DNA of 40,643 bases from Planctomycetota bacterium (GTDB lineage: Bacteria > Planctomycetota > Phycisphaerae > Sedimentisphaerales > UBA12454). Position numbers and translations under genes: made by a program. How positions within the stretch are numbered: position 1 is the first letter of the stretch; each line of letters begins with the position of its first letter. The DNA lies in assembly GCA_018828825.1 (NCBI GenBank), contig JAHJUV010000035.1, forward strand, positions 1 to 40,643, read 5' to 3'. Below the pieces are notes generated by a model. That model ran no database searches and had not been told where the DNA came from. It saw nothing but the letters and a program-made list of their open reading frames with translations. Below, one piece after another: positions 7,869-17,542 of this stretch.

Positions 7869-7974
7869 TAAATTGACTTAGTACGGCCGGATATCGGTCG
7901 GCAGACGAAGAGAAAATTTTTGATGATGCTCGCATCAGGAAAAAATTTCTACTGAGTATGCATAAGTCAATTTA
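7869..7974. repeat. Imperfect foldback of about 106 bp
   Basis: The outer arms ATAAATTGACTTA (7869-7881) and TAAGTCAATTTAT (7962-7974) are perfect inverted repeats. Near the centre, AGAAAATTTTT and AAAAAATTTCT face each other around GATGCTCGCATC. It lies between the IS200-type element and the broken 5S copy at 8027. Confidence 0.55.
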
Positions 7975-7994
7975 TATTGTACCGCGCAAAAGGA

Positions 7995-8025
7995 AAGGCC
8001 AAAGGGTTTTAGGCCCTTTGGCCTT
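7995..8025 (-). terminator. Hairpin with short T run, possible second rRNA terminator
   Basis: AAGGCCAAAGGG and CCCTTTGGCCTT form a perfect 12-bp stem. On the - strand it is followed by TCCTTTT. It follows a 5S 3'-end copy in the same relative place where the main terminator follows the intact 5S, so it may be a backup terminator or the relic of a duplicated operon end. Confidence 0.55.
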
Positions 8026-8026
8026 A

Positions 8027-8086
8027 ATAATCCTGGCGATGACCGGATTGGAGCGAAGCGAAATCCCGATTTATCGGGACTCGCCC
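8027..8086 (-). pseudogene. Second broken 5S rRNA fragment with the same insertion
   Basis: Bases 8027-8045 repeat the 5S 3' end and flank (ATAATCCTGGCGATGACC, also at 8152-8169). The next 36 bases carry the palindrome at 8064-8079 and are nearly identical to the insertion in the fragment at 7240. CTCGCC (8080-8085) resumes the 5S match for a few bases only. The shared insertion point suggests both fragments descend from one interrupted 5S copy. Confidence 0.7.
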
Positions 8087-8112
8087 AAAGCACAATAGTA
8101 GATTCTTCCCAT

Positions 8113-8151
8113 AAAAAAGGAGAGCCCCGATACCTTACGGTATCGGGGCTC
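8113..8151 (-). terminator. Intrinsic terminator of the 23S-5S operon
   Basis: On the - strand, GAGCCCCGATACC and GGTATCGGGGCTC form a perfect 13-bp stem with a 4-base loop (8122-8151), followed by TCCTTTTTTAT. It begins 6 bases after the 5S 3' end, which makes it a strong rho-independent terminator. Confidence 0.88.
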
Positions 8152-8156
8152 ATAAT

Positions 8157-8262
8157 CCTGGCGATGACCTACTCTCGCCGTTAAGACTACCATCGGCCCG
8201 ACAGGCTTAGCTTCTGAGTTCGGAATGGGATCAGGCGTTTCACTGCCGGTATAGTCACCAGG
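8157..8262 (-). rRNA. rrf: 5S ribosomal RNA
   Basis: On the - strand the sequence runs from CCTGGTGACTATACCGGC to GGTCATCGCCAGG, and these ends pair as helix I. Between them are the conserved ATCCCATTCCGAACTCAGAAG and CGATGGTAGTC elements. The paired core is 106 bases; the mature molecule may extend by a few bases at either end. It is the last gene of the operon. The central G+C-rich arm is copied in degenerate form at 7285-7326. Confidence 0.9.
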
Positions 8263-8271
8263 AAGTTTGTT

Positions 8272-8339
8272 ATCCCGCACCTACCTCACATTCCTGTTTT
8301 TTGCATCTTTATAACAAGAATACAAAGTAGGTGCGGGAT
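8272..8339. repeat. Inverted repeat between 23S and 5S
   Basis: ATCCCGCACCTAC (8272-8284) and GTAGGTGCGGGAT (8327-8339) are perfect 13-base inverted repeats around a 42-base AT-rich loop. It could be an RNA-processing stem between 23S and 5S, but the same CCGCACCT arms recur at 8505/8697 and 22200/22253, which points to a repeat family. Confidence 0.65.
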
Positions 8340-8410
8340 TAATTCAAAATATAGCGTAGATGTTCAATTGAGCGTTAAAAAAAACCAATAATCAGTAAAT
8401 GATTGATATG

Positions 8411-11559
<3,149 letters not shown>

Positions 11560-11793
11560 ATATCAATCAAAAACTGATTGAGGTTTTTTCATAATGGCGC
11601 TCAGTGAAAGTTGTGTATATATTATCCACAACCCACCTTGAGACATCTACGCTATTTACTTTTAAAAGAGCTTTACTTAATGGCTTGCCGAGTCGAAGCT
11701 CGGAGCCATCATACTATTTCCTGTCCGTCTTCGTCCCGAAACGGGACTACGACGCGACAGCCTTCACTCATTGCTTCCGCTCCGAGCGAAGAC

Positions 11794-11866
11794 TGGAGAC
11801 GACAGGGATCGAACCTGCAACCTCCGGTTTGCAAAGCCGGCGCTCTCCCAGTTGAGCTACGTCCCC
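11794..11866 (-). tRNA. tRNA-Ala (TGC)
   Basis: The - strand reads GGGGACGTAGCTCAACTGGG at the 5' end. The D-loop, the anticodon loop CTTTGCAAA with TGC, and the T-loop GGTTCGATCC are all present. The acceptor stem GGGGACG/CGTCTCC closes with one G-U pair, with A as discriminator. CCA is not encoded. It lies between tRNA-Ile and 23S, the usual spacer order. Confidence 0.95.
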
Positions 11867-11882
11867 GAGCGACAATAGTTAT

Positions 11883-11933
11883 TAGTTTTGAGTTCTTAGT
11901 TTTTAGTTATCGACAATTTAAAACTCAAAACTA
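11883..11933. repeat. Hairpin in the tRNA spacer
   Basis: TAGTTTTGAGTT (11883-11894) and AACTCAAAACTA (11922-11933) are perfect inverted repeats in the spacer between tRNA-Ala and tRNA-Ile. It may guide processing of the transcript or be a short AT-rich repeat; a related TTAGTTTTGAA string occurs near 22082. Confidence 0.5.
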
Positions 11934-11939
11934 TACTAA

Positions 11940-12013
11940 TGGGCCCGGGAAGAGTCGAACTTCCGACCTTGCGCTTATCAGGCGCACGCTCTAACCAACT
12001 GAGCTACGAGCCC
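11940..12013 (-). tRNA. tRNA-Ile (GAT)
   Basis: The - strand reads GGGCTCGTAGCTCAGTTGGT at the 5' end. It has the anticodon loop CTGATAAGC with GAT, T-loop AGTTCGACTC, and acceptor stem GGGCTCG/CGGGCCC with one G-U-type mismatch position, followed by A. CCA is not encoded. This is the first gene of the transcript; in a canonical operon 16S rRNA would precede it, but none is found. Confidence 0.95.
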
Positions 12014-12099
12014 ATTCCCATTAAAGGATTAAGTCGGTGGCCTCAGTGCCTGTTAAAGCATTAGTCGGCTTCAAGGCTCATCTTTGCTTCATATTAGCT

Positions 12100-12135
12100 T
12101 TTTTAAAGAACTTTGCCCTCAAAAAAAGGGCAAAC
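12100..12135 (-). promoter_or_regulatory. Putative boxB-boxA antitermination leader
   Basis: On the - strand a small hairpin with arms TTTGCCCT and AGGGCAAA (12114-12135) is followed by AAGTTCTTTAAAAA (12100-12113), close to the rrn boxA consensus TGCTCTTTAACA. The boxB-boxA order matches rrn leaders of other bacteria, where NusB/S10 bind boxA. Assignment is by similarity only. Confidence 0.5.
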
Positions 12136-12313
12136 AAAAATGCCGCTGTACCTAACTTTCAGCGACATTCTGATAGACGCGAAATCGTAATTACTTACAC
12201 ATCGCCGGTCAAGGACAAAAATCAACGATTTTTGGAATTTCTCGCAATTCTTCTCCGAATAATTTCTTCCACCACCATTTGCATGAGATTTCCAACCACA
12301 CTGCAATTTAGCG

Positions 12314-12367
12314 AATATATCTGCGTTTGGATATGTAGTCAAGTATATTATTTTTAAATAATTTATA
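12314..12367 (-). promoter_or_regulatory. Sigma70-type promoter with UP-like element for the rRNA operon
   Basis: On the - strand TTGACT (12337-12342) and TATATT (12314-12319) are separated by exactly 17 bases. An A/T-only stretch, TATAAATTATTTAAAAATAA (about 12348-12367), lies just upstream of the -35 box like an rrn UP element. Transcription would start near 12307 and run to the terminator at 8113. Confidence 0.75.
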
Positions 12368-12600
12368 GCCACAAAGGCACCAAGACACCAATAAAAAGGA
12401 TATAGAATGTAGGATATAGAAAAACTTAAAAGTTAAAACCTGAGTGAAAATGGAGGGATTTGGTTGATTTTGGAGGAAAATAAAGTATAATGCCTATCAA
12501 ACAGTAAGGAAATGTAACAAAAGAAAAACAAAACCATCGCCACTGAGGAGGCTGCAACGGATCGGTTAAAATATAATTTTTGAGCAATGGAGATATGGCC

Positions 12601-13587
12601 GTGAGAAATATTTCAATTACAGTTACTGTTGTTTTCGTTTTCTTATTATTATTAGGGATTACTGTCTATCTTGGGTTTCAGAATAGAAATTCAGAGGCAT
12701 TGCGGTCAAAGGTTTTTACTGCTATTGCAATCGCAGTAATCGGAGGATTATTTACAATTTGGTTTAGTCTTGAAAGCAAGAGGATTGAACTGAAATTTAT
12801 CTCTACTTTGTTTTTCCATAAGTCGGACAAAAAACCGTTGGATTTGCATTTTAGTGAGCAGCATAAGTATGGGGGGCACCAATTTGATATCAATTTACTT
12901 AATTTTATAAATAAATATGTTGAACAAAATGGAGAAATCAACAAAGCTGCATTTGATAAAGACACAGAAAGAATTAGTGATTTCTATCACAATTTAATTC
13001 TCATTAAGTTAATCTCCAATTTTTTTTGGACTTATGCTGATTGGTGGGATATAGATATTAATTCATCGCGGCGTGGGTACAGTGTAGAAACCGAAGTTTC
13101 TGCGATTAAACCGAAACCTGCTTATAGTACTTTAGAGTGGGGAGATTTTTTAAAAACATTAAAAACTAAAGACGAACTTTATCAATTGCTTACAAGTTTT
13201 TCAAAGGATTCTCATTTTAAAAAAATAGCCGTACCTCCCAAAACAAAGATTAATCTTATAACATCGAATTATAGCAAGACGCTCATTCTGACAAATCCTT
13301 TTGTTAGAGTTTCTATTACTATAGATAAACGTGGCGGTTCACTTGGCCTTGGTGATTATCAATGGCTATTAGGTTGTAATGACAACCAGAATAGAGAGTT
13401 TTGGTCAGAATATTTTAGGATAAATTGTAAAGCTGAATTTGAGAAATTAAAGTCAGGCCATCCTGAAATGCCCAGATATAAACGATGGGTAGAAACAATG
13501 TTTGCAGAAGTACGACGCCAGTTAGACGAGAAGGAGCGACTAAAGAGAGCGCATGAATATCGTAATTTGATAAGCTTAAGAAATTAA
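12601..13587 (+). CDS. Hypothetical protein with two N-terminal membrane helices
   Basis: I do not recognise this protein of about 328 residues. Two hydrophobic helices (about residues 4-25 and 38-57) anchor a ~265-residue soluble part with no known motif. Start choice: GTG at 12601 has GGAG eight bases upstream, whereas ATG at 12595 lies only two bases from that element and TTG at 12580 has none. The gene is clearly more AT-rich than the surrounding housekeeping genes, which suggests later arrival. A similarly AT-rich gene follows on the same strand 82 bases later, and both are followed by the string ATAAATAGTGGC. The position just behind a divergent rRNA promoter is a common landing place for accessory genes. 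Confidence 0.6.
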   Translation: MRNISITVTVVFVFLLLLGITVYLGFQNRNSEALRSKVFTAIAIAVIGGLFTIWFSLESKRIELKFISTLFFHKSDKKPLDLHFSEQHKYGGHQFDINLLNFINKYVEQNGEINKAAFDKDTERISDFYHNLILIKLISNFFWTYADWWDIDINSSRRGYSVETEVSAIKPKPAYSTLEWGDFLKTLKTKDELYQLLTSFSKDSHFKKIAVPPKTKINLITSNYSKTLILTNPFVRVSITIDKRGGSLGLGDYQWLLGCNDNQNREFWSEYFRINCKAEFEKLKSGHPEMPRYKRWVETMFAEVRRQLDEKERLKRAHEYRNLISLRN

Positions 13588-13669
13588 CAGGCGATAAATA
13601 GTGGCCGTTGGGGCTGTTGAAAAGGAAATATAATGGTATTTTTTTAATTATTTATGTATAAGGTTACAA

Positions 13670-14449
13670 ATGAAACGAAAAACTATTGTAGGCAGACTAA
13701 TAAATTTTAGAGGGTTAGTTTACGCACCTATTAATGAACAAGGAGTTGTTTTTCTTTTCGGAAAGGTGGCTCATGAGTTTGGGATGTACGTTGAGTTAAT
13801 ACGAACAGGTTATCCTGATTGTATTGCGAAACGGTTTATTGGTAAAGATAAATGGGAAGAGATCAAAATTGAATTTGAGTTTAAATCCTCAGATTTCGTC
13901 AAACATAAGCATAAGACTGAGGATGCCGACATGATTGTTTGCTGGGAACATGACTGGAAAGATTGTCCCAAAACAATAGAAATACTGGAATTAAAAAATG
14001 AGATTGCCAAACTCGAAAACATCAGTGTTGAGGCTCCGGAGAAAATTTCGAGAAACAGTGAATACGAAATTAGCGAATATCTGAAACATAGGACAGCAGA
14101 AAGCGCAAAATTATTCTATGAGCTTGATAAAAAGATCCTGAAAATTGATGATAATATTTACAATAAGACACATAAATATAGAATATATTATTATTCTCCC
14201 AAAAGGGTTTTTGCTGCAGTAAAGGTGATGAAAAAGGGTTTAAATATTCATCTATTTACTAATGCAAAGAAAATCAAAAGAGTGGAAACGTTCGGTGCTG
14301 AGTATGGTCAAAAATGGGGCAGATTATATGTGATGAGTAAAAAAGATATTCCCGTCGCAATTGAAGCTCTAAAAAAATCTTATAGGCTTATAAATTATTG
14401 TGTTGAAAACAACTATGCAACTGGTTGGTATGCTGAAGCAGAGGAGTGA
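13670..14449 (+). CDS. Putative PD-(D/E)XK nuclease-like protein with DUF5655-like C terminus
   Basis: The protein has 259 residues. The N-terminal part shows GYPDCIAKR (near residues 48-56), then IEFEFKSSDF (about 72-81) and DADMIVCWEHDW (about 90-101); the spacing of D and ExK resembles the PD-(D/E)XK nuclease core, where D, E and K bind metal and catalyse phosphodiester cleavage. The C-terminal part (about 170-245: YYYSPKRVFAAVKVMKKGLN through AIEALKKSYRLI) resembles DUF5655, a small domain of uncertain function often joined to nuclease-like regions. ATG at 13670 follows AAGG. Composition is AT-rich like the preceding gene. No methyltransferase or other restriction partner is present, so a defence role is only a guess. 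Confidence 0.55.
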   Translation: MKRKTIVGRLINFRGLVYAPINEQGVVFLFGKVAHEFGMYVELIRTGYPDCIAKRFIGKDKWEEIKIEFEFKSSDFVKHKHKTEDADMIVCWEHDWKDCPKTIEILELKNEIAKLENISVEAPEKISRNSEYEISEYLKHRTAESAKLFYELDKKILKIDDNIYNKTHKYRIYYYSPKRVFAAVKVMKKGLNIHLFTNAKKIKRVETFGAEYGQKWGRLYVMSKKDIPVAIEALKKSYRLINYCVENNYATGWYAEAEE

Positions 14450-14466
14450 GAATAAATAGTGGCTAC

Positions 14467-14497
14467 AAAAAAACCGGCGATTTTTCCCACCTGCCGG
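14467..14497 (-). terminator. Possible terminator downstream of the PEP-CTERM gene
   Basis: On the - strand CCGGC and GCCGG form a stem (14474-14497) with a 14-base loop, followed by seven Ts (14467-14473). It lies about 120 bases after the stop of the PEP-CTERM gene. The short stem makes it a moderate candidate. Confidence 0.45.
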
Positions 14498-14614
14498 AAA
14501 CTGGAGAAGTGTTTTAGCGTTTTCGAGATGTTTTTCGCTGTAATATTACGCCTAAAGTAAGCAGAAATATGGTGGCAGGCCTGCCCGCAGTAGCATATTA
14601 AAAAAAACAATAAG

Positions 14615-15295
14615 CTACCGTTTTCTATTTTGCAATCCAAGTAATCCAGCACCACAAATCACTAAAAATGCGGAGGCGGGTTCGGGAATTTCGGGGTTAC
14701 TCCAATCAGCACCATATTCAGTAAGGAAGAGCCTTCGGCCATCTGCGTATGGTTCAACCCAGTCCAAAAACGCCTGATAATGTCTGTCATAGACAGCAGT
14801 GCCAAGGTCGCTCATAATGCTCGTGCTGTCAAATATCGGGTTTGAAAGGTCAAGCATTCCGCCGGTGTATTCATCATATAAACCAATCAGATGTCCAACT
14901 TTGTGCGCGGCGTCCCGATCGGTGGTATTGTATGCCCAGTCTATCGAATGATGAACGGAACTCGACAGTACACTGCAAAAAACCACGTCGAAATTAATAT
15001 GATAATGAAAGTCTCTATCCGCAATATCAAATTTATGATTCCAGGTATTTTCTATGCCGGCTTCCCAAAACTGCGCCAAAGCAGGGTCAAGGCCTCTCCG
15101 GTAAAGCCGTAATTCAATGTTCATTTGGAGGTTGCTGAAACTTATATCGTATTCATAATGCGGTTCGTAAAGCGGACTCGTTAATGTTCCTTCAATTGTT
15201 TCGACGGGAATATCGTGTATGTAATCGGCAAAACAGTTCGAGATAACCGCAGCCGAGAGAATGAACGCTATGAAGAATCGCTTCACAATAAACAT
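14615..15295 (-). CDS. PEP-CTERM protein with a metalloprotease-like motif
   Basis: The 226-residue precursor starts with a signal peptide (MFIVKRFFIAFILSAAVISN, cleavage probably after CFA). It ends with a PEP-CTERM sorting signal: PEPASAF, a hydrophobic helix and the basic tail QNRKR. Such signals are processed by exosortase, and the protein is displayed or released at the cell surface. In the middle, AAHKVGHLIGLYDEYTGG (about residues 130-147) follows the zinc-protease pattern HExxHxxGxYDE except that the catalytic Glu is Lys. Preceding text (ITFHYHINFDVV-like strands) fits a secreted protease or lectin fold only loosely. Without the Glu, peptide hydrolysis would be lost, while zinc binding by the histidines could remain. 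No exosortase gene lies in the window. Confidence 0.8.
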   Translation of the reverse strand: MFIVKRFFIAFILSAAVISNCFADYIHDIPVETIEGTLTSPLYEPHYEYDISFSNLQMNIELRLYRRGLDPALAQFWEAGIENTWNHKFDIADRDFHYHINFDVVFCSVLSSSVHHSIDWAYNTTDRDAAHKVGHLIGLYDEYTGGMLDLSNPIFDSTSIMSDLGTAVYDRHYQAFLDWVEPYADGRRLFLTEYGADWSNPEIPEPASAFLVICGAGLLGLQNRKR

Positions 15296-15505
15296 TGTTT
15301 TTGAACTGCCCTTACAAAAACAGTATTTGTCCTGAGCAAAAATACAGGCTTTAACGCGACAAAATATGTGTTTTCCCTACCCCATTTAAATGCACCCTCA
15401 TTCTACCTGTTTTAACACTAAAAGTCAAGGAATTTATGCAAAAACAGGCATCCAGAGTGGAAACGTCCGAAAAAGGCGGTTTTTAGGTAAGATGGTTAAA
15501 TTTGT

Positions 15506-15754
15506 CTATCTGGATTTGGCTTCGTTAACCTTAACCGTGAATCCGCCGCAATCTTTGCCGTTCAGGGCTTCTATCGCGGCTTTTGCCTCTGCATCGCTGC
15601 TCATCTCGACAAAACCAAACCCTTTGCTTTGGCCGGTCTGGCGGTCGGTTACGATATAGGCTTTTTCAACCGTTCCGAATACCGAAAACAAGGCTTTCAG
15701 GCTTGCCTGGTCGGCACCAGGACTTATATTTCCAACATATACTTTCTTTCCCAA
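15506..15754 (-). CDS. Small RRM RNA-binding protein
   Basis: The 82-residue product is a single RNA recognition motif. RNP2 is VYVGNI (residues 5-10) and RNP1 is KGFGFVEM (about 44-51), with the aromatic residues that stack on RNA bases in place. Single-RRM proteins of this size are known from cyanobacteria, Planctomycetes and others and are often cold- or stress-related RNA chaperones; the target is unknown. The start is TTG at 15754, with GGAG eight bases upstream, and no ATG in the right place. It lies 77 bases after the nrnA stop on the same strand and could be co-transcribed with it. Confidence 0.9.
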   Translation of the reverse strand: MGKKVYVGNISPGADQASLKALFSVFGTVEKAYIVTDRQTGQSKGFGFVEMSSDAEAKAAIEALNGKDCGGFTVKVNEAKSR

Positions 15755-15831
15755 GACTTTTCTCCATTAATGGTTCATCAAAATTCACAGGCGAACATTA
15801 TACCTCAAATCTGCAAGAAATCAAAATTATA

Positions 15832-16830
15832 CTACTTTTTCAGCAATGCTTTTTCGAACTCGTCGAGAATAAGTTTTTTTGCTTTTTCGAGCGGGCCTTT
15901 GAGATTTACTCCTGAGGCAACTTTATGTCCACCGCCGCCGAGGTCCTTTGCGATTTTCTGGACATCAACGCTGCCGTTGCTGCGCAGTGAGCAGCGGAAT
16001 CCGCCGTCTTTGAGCTCGACGAACAGTGCCGCCGCTTCGACGGTGCTGACTCGCTGCGATTCATTGACGAAATCTTCGGTATCGGGGCCGGTTGCGCCGG
16101 TTTCTTCGAAGTCGGCGCGAGAGATAAACTGCAGGACGATTTTGCCGTTTTGGTAAAGTTCGATTTTGTTGAGCATTTTGGCCAGCAGTTTGAGTCTTTC
16201 GGGCGAATAGTTCTGGAACATTTGGTGATAGACGGCCGAGGGTTTGGCTCCGAGTTCGATAAGTGCCGAGGCGTTTCGCATCACCCTGCTGTCGGTATTG
16301 TCGAATCTGAACCAGCCGGTGTCAGTTGAAATCGCGATGAAAAGTGCTTCTGCGATAACCGGCGTGATTTGCCATTGGGCGAATTTGAGCAGGTCGTAGA
16401 TGATTTCGCCGGTAGCCGCGGCTGTGTCGTCAATAACCTCTACTGTGCCCAAACCATCGCCTGTAACGTGGTGGTCGATTACGAGCACGGGGATTTTTGA
16501 CGTTTTGAGCCATTTGTCAAATTCCGGAAGCTGAACGTAACTATTCGTATCGACGATTATTACGAGGTCGTATTCAGCGGCCTGTAGGTTCTCTATTTTT
16601 ATATCGTTTCCGAGCACCGGCACAGGCGGACTGAAGATATTTTTGTACCATCGAGCCGGCGGGGAGAGCAAAATCGGCTGGGCGCTTTTCGAAAACTGTT
16701 TTGCAACTTCGCACAACGCCTTGATGCAGCCGACCGCATCACCGTCAGGGCGAGTGTGGGAAGTAATGAGCCAGTTTTTCTTGGAGTTCATTAAATCAAT
16801 TGCTTTTTTGAAATCATCGGTAATAGACAT
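15832..16830 (-). CDS. nrnA: DHH-family oligoribonuclease/PAP phosphatase (NrnA type)
   Basis: The 332-residue protein belongs to the DHH/DHHA1 phosphoesterases that degrade nano-RNAs and, in many members, convert 3'-phosphoadenosine 5'-phosphate to AMP. Metal ligands are visible in SHTRPDGDAVG (residues 24-34) and the eponymous VIDHHVTGD. The DHHA1 substrate-binding end shows GSVDVQKIAKDLGGGGHKVAS. The ATG at 16830 is chosen because the protein family begins here (MSITDDFKKAIDLMN) and upstream codons run into a repeat of the neighbouring mobile element. Two to ten residues of the upstream AAGG could serve as ribosome binding site. The length is normal and all motifs are intact. Confidence 0.9.
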   Translation of the reverse strand: MSITDDFKKAIDLMNSKKNWLITSHTRPDGDAVGCIKALCEVAKQFSKSAQPILLSPPARWYKNIFSPPVPVLGNDIKIENLQAAEYDLVIIVDTNSYVQLPEFDKWLKTSKIPVLVIDHHVTGDGLGTVEVIDDTAAATGEIIYDLLKFAQWQITPVIAEALFIAISTDTGWFRFDNTDSRVMRNASALIELGAKPSAVYHQMFQNYSPERLKLLAKMLNKIELYQNGKIVLQFISRADFEETGATGPDTEDFVNESQRVSTVEAAALFVELKDGGFRCSLRSNGSVDVQKIAKDLGGGGHKVASGVNLKGPLEKAKKLILDEFEKALLKK

Positions 16831-16867
16831 ATAAAACCTTAAAAAAGAATTAATATTTAACAACTCA

Positions 16868-17422
16868 TCAGAGCCCAAGCGATAGCGCAGGGAGAGTTTC
16901 TCCTGTCGCTTTCGCTCCAGGCTCTGTTTTTTTCGTACAACCATAAGCCATCATTCTGCCTTGTCTATCTCTGACATATTGTATCGCGGCATCAAGTTTT
17001 TCTTTCGTCCATAAATATTTTGTACTCCCATGCGTTGTCCAAAATCTCAATTTATTAATACCTGAAGCACGCAAATTTCTCGTTGAATAAGACTTCAATA
17101 TGGTCATTATTTTTTCAGGTTTCTCCAAAGCCGAAACAACAATATGGATATGGTTACTTCGCACATGTACGGCATAAGCAAACCAGTTTCTAAAATCACA
17201 TTGGCTAATTATAGCATTTAATACGATATTTCTACATTTTTCGTCAAGCAAAACCCCGTCGTTTTTCAAAAGTTTACAATCCTGCTGCTCAAACTCCCTT
17301 TTCTTCGGCAAAAAATTACTTCCATATTCGTTGTGGTTTCTATCAACACTGCCACGTTTATCCCCGTGCAGCCACGTACCGTAAGTCGTAAAAGTTATCA
17401 AATATGCCAATGGATAATTCAT
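16868..17422 (-). CDS. REP-associated tyrosine transposase-like protein (RAYT)
   Basis: The 184-residue product starts with NYPLAYLITFTTYGTWLHGD, the usual opening of RAYT/Y1-transposase relatives. HVRSNHIHIVVSA holds the HUH motif, and the C-terminal part with LDAAIQYVRDRQG carries the likely nucleophile tyrosine (Y in IQYVRDRQ). Such proteins act on short palindromic REP repeats in single-stranded DNA and are usually single-copy and vertically kept. The ATG at 17422 has GGAG nine bases upstream. A longer frame to 17503 exists but runs through repeats. The last residues are encoded by one copy of a 32-bp repeat whose second copy lies just upstream of the start, so the gene is bracketed by it. 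Confidence 0.82.
   Translation of the reverse strand: MNYPLAYLITFTTYGTWLHGDKRGSVDRNHNEYGSNFLPKKREFEQQDCKLLKNDGVLLDEKCRNIVLNAIISQCDFRNWFAYAVHVRSNHIHIVVSALEKPEKIMTILKSYSTRNLRASGINKLRFWTTHGSTKYLWTKEKLDAAIQYVRDRQGRMMAYGCTKKTEPGAKATGETLPALSLGL
16897..16928. repeat. 32-bp direct repeat, copy 1 (within RAYT 3' end)
   Basis: This copy matches 17430-17461 without mismatch. The unit contains CCTGTCGCTTTCGCTCCAGG, whose ends CCTG/CAGG pair around a 12-base loop. It overlaps the last codons of the RAYT gene. It may be the palindrome-type target of the RAYT. Confidence 0.8.
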
Positions 17423-17429
17423 TTTTTTA

Positions 17430-17461
17430 TTTCTCCTGTCGCTTTCGCTCCAGGCTCTGTT
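17430..17461. repeat. 32-bp direct repeat, copy 2 (upstream of RAYT start)
   Basis: The perfect second copy of the unit at 16897-16928 lies eight bases before the RAYT ATG on the - strand. Together the copies bracket a 533-bp segment with the transposase gene. Confidence 0.8.
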
Positions 17462-17467
17462 GGCTTT

Positions 17468-17515
17468 ATAAAATATTTTCTGCTTTTCGGCAGTCTTTAG
17501 CAATTTGCTCTTTCA
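17468..17515. repeat. 48-bp copy of the ribF 3' end
   Basis: This segment matches 18292-18339, inside the ribF coding sequence, at 46 of 48 positions. It lies six bases from the RAYT-associated 32-bp repeat, while the parent copy lies on the other side of the orphan gene at 17543-18244. The duplication therefore flanks that gene. Confidence 0.8.
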
Positions 17516-17542
17516 TATCTCAAATTTCTTATACAGCCAAGA

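Larger units (their letters stand above)
12014..12600. other. rRNA leader and divergent intergenic region
   Basis: This stretch holds no gene. It contains the boxA-like leader element (12100-12135) and the promoter (12314-12367) of the tRNA-23S-5S operon on the - strand, followed by AT-rich DNA with GGATATAGAATGTAGGATAT repeats near 12400 before the + strand gene at 12601. No piece of 16S rRNA, including its anti-Shine-Dalgarno end, can be found. Confidence 0.75.

Noticed and set aside
11604..12000. Open frames of 83 and 127 codons on the + strand
   Set aside because: They run across the complement of tRNA-Ala and tRNA-Ile; the protein sequence is the known false product of antisense tRNA.
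12014..12600. Possible 16S rRNA upstream of tRNA-Ile
   Set aside because: No conserved 16S element, including the anti-Shine-Dalgarno 3' end, is present on either strand, and only 587 bases are available.
16831..16944. Longer N terminus of NrnA
   Set aside because: The extra codons read through the mobile-element repeat; the conserved protein begins at 16830.
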